DNA of 64,000 nucleotides, from NCBI RefSeq assembly GCF_039555335.1, contig NC_092640.1, positions 27,251,446 to 27,315,445 on the forward strand. Reading direction: 5' to 3'. The notes under the pieces were generated by a model, which saw nothing but the letters and a program-made list of their open reading frames with translations, searched no databases and was not told where the DNA came from. Below are positions 63,396 through 64,000 of this stretch, one piece after another. Positions within the stretch are counted from its first letter, which is position 1; every line of letters starts with the position of its first letter. A program made the translations under genes and the position numbers. This DNA is from Amphiura filiformis (taxonomy: Eukaryota > Echinodermata > Ophiuroidea > Amphilepidida > Amphiuridae).

Positions 63396-63835
63396 GGTTC
63401 ACATGCACATGCACACTGTATTACAATGTGTGTGCTGTTGACTACACCCGTTGGTTTTACGTCAATAATATTGTAATCTATTATATTTGAACTTGATAAT
63501 ATTATTATTGTTTATTCAAGCAACAGAATCCAAGTGCTAAGTTAGGTTGGAAAAATGCGTCAACAGCTATGAACACAAATTCACAATATTAACACAACTG
63601 CAACAGTATCGATCAACACCAGAAAAGTTGGTAGCTACTACCGAAAACTTGAACTTCTGGCACATTATAGTTGACCCCGGAGGTTCATACAAGAACTGTC
63701 TTTAAAAAGGCAACGCAGTGATCCTATTCTCTTTTTATGACATTTATAGCTATTTATTTCCTATATCCATAAAAACAGTTTATTCCAAAAATTGCAGTCG
63801 ATTCCAATTCTGCGTTTGCTAGTTAGGCATGATTA
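63396..63835. other. mARC-C upstream region
   Basis: Presumed mARC-C promoter and 5' UTR on the minus strand. No clear element is recognised beyond a short CACATGCACATGCAC repeat near the ATG. Confidence 0.45.
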
Positions 63836-64000
63836 GGGACCGTTCACAAACACTTGTAAGGGGGGCCTGATGCAAAAGGGGGGCCTGGACAATTTTGACC
63901 CTCCTAAGGGGGGGCTGAAAAATGACCACAAATTTTCATGGGAAAATTGAGTTTATATGCTCTCGATAAATTTTTTTTGCATCAGGCCCCCCCTTACAAG
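63836..64000. mobile_element. GGGACCGTTCAC MITE, cut by the window end
   Basis: Left end and body match 37899-38145. The window ends inside the right inverted repeat (CCCCCCCTTACAAG). Confidence 0.8.

Overview
The window is animal nuclear DNA: AT-rich, with GT-AG introns, an intronless LRR receptor gene, a serpin and many short inverted-repeat transposons and tRNA-derived SINEs. The repeat style (TAGGCCTA-rich, TTAA and TA MITEs) and the gene families suggest a marine invertebrate deuterostome, perhaps an echinoderm such as a brittle star or else a hemichordate. That assignment is inference, and the species is not identifiable from the sequence alone. All recognised host genes lie on the minus strand; the only sizeable plus-strand coding sequence is a 5'-truncated LINE.

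Layout. 0.1-1.1 kb: LINE remnant and a foldback element. 1.1-2.5 kb: a secreted serpin in one coding exon, with an inhibitory hinge and an acidic, Tyr-rich N-terminal tail. 3.5-4.9 kb: a decayed LRR fragment and a transposon relic. 7.0-10.5 kb: an intact 1155-residue LRR-containing GPCR (LGR type) in one exon. 10.5-17.3 kb: intergenic DNA with several MITEs. 17.3-63.4 kb: three tandem, head-to-tail genes for mitochondrial amidoxime reducing component (mARC, MOSC domain), called A, B and C here. Each has seven exons, all rebuilt here with consensus GT-AG junctions and matching phases. Predicted proteins are 314, 308 and 307 residues. Transcription order is C, then B, then A.

The mARC paralogues would each encode an outer-mitochondrial-membrane molybdenum enzyme that works with cytochrome b5 and its reductase to reduce N-hydroxylated compounds. 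All three keep the molybdenum-binding cysteine and the NFRPN motif but differ in the YxD segment. Paralogous introns keep shared segments and an old LINE scrap, so the duplication took place after those were present. Each copy has its own later insertions.

The most unusual signals are: (1) a 66-bp array in mARC-A that amplifies the 3' splice site plus the start of exon 4 about eight times, in frame for the units nearest the exon; (2) two mARC-C acceptors that each have a transposon end only 18-20 nt upstream; (3) a 15-bp motif recurring at about 188/376-bp spacing in the 8-kb last intron of mARC-A; (4) two very large palindromes (18.1-20.0 and 49.2-51.7 kb), the second carrying several tRNA-like sequences; and (5) nested transposons at 57.1-58.7 kb and 30.2-31.7 kb with readable target-site duplications.
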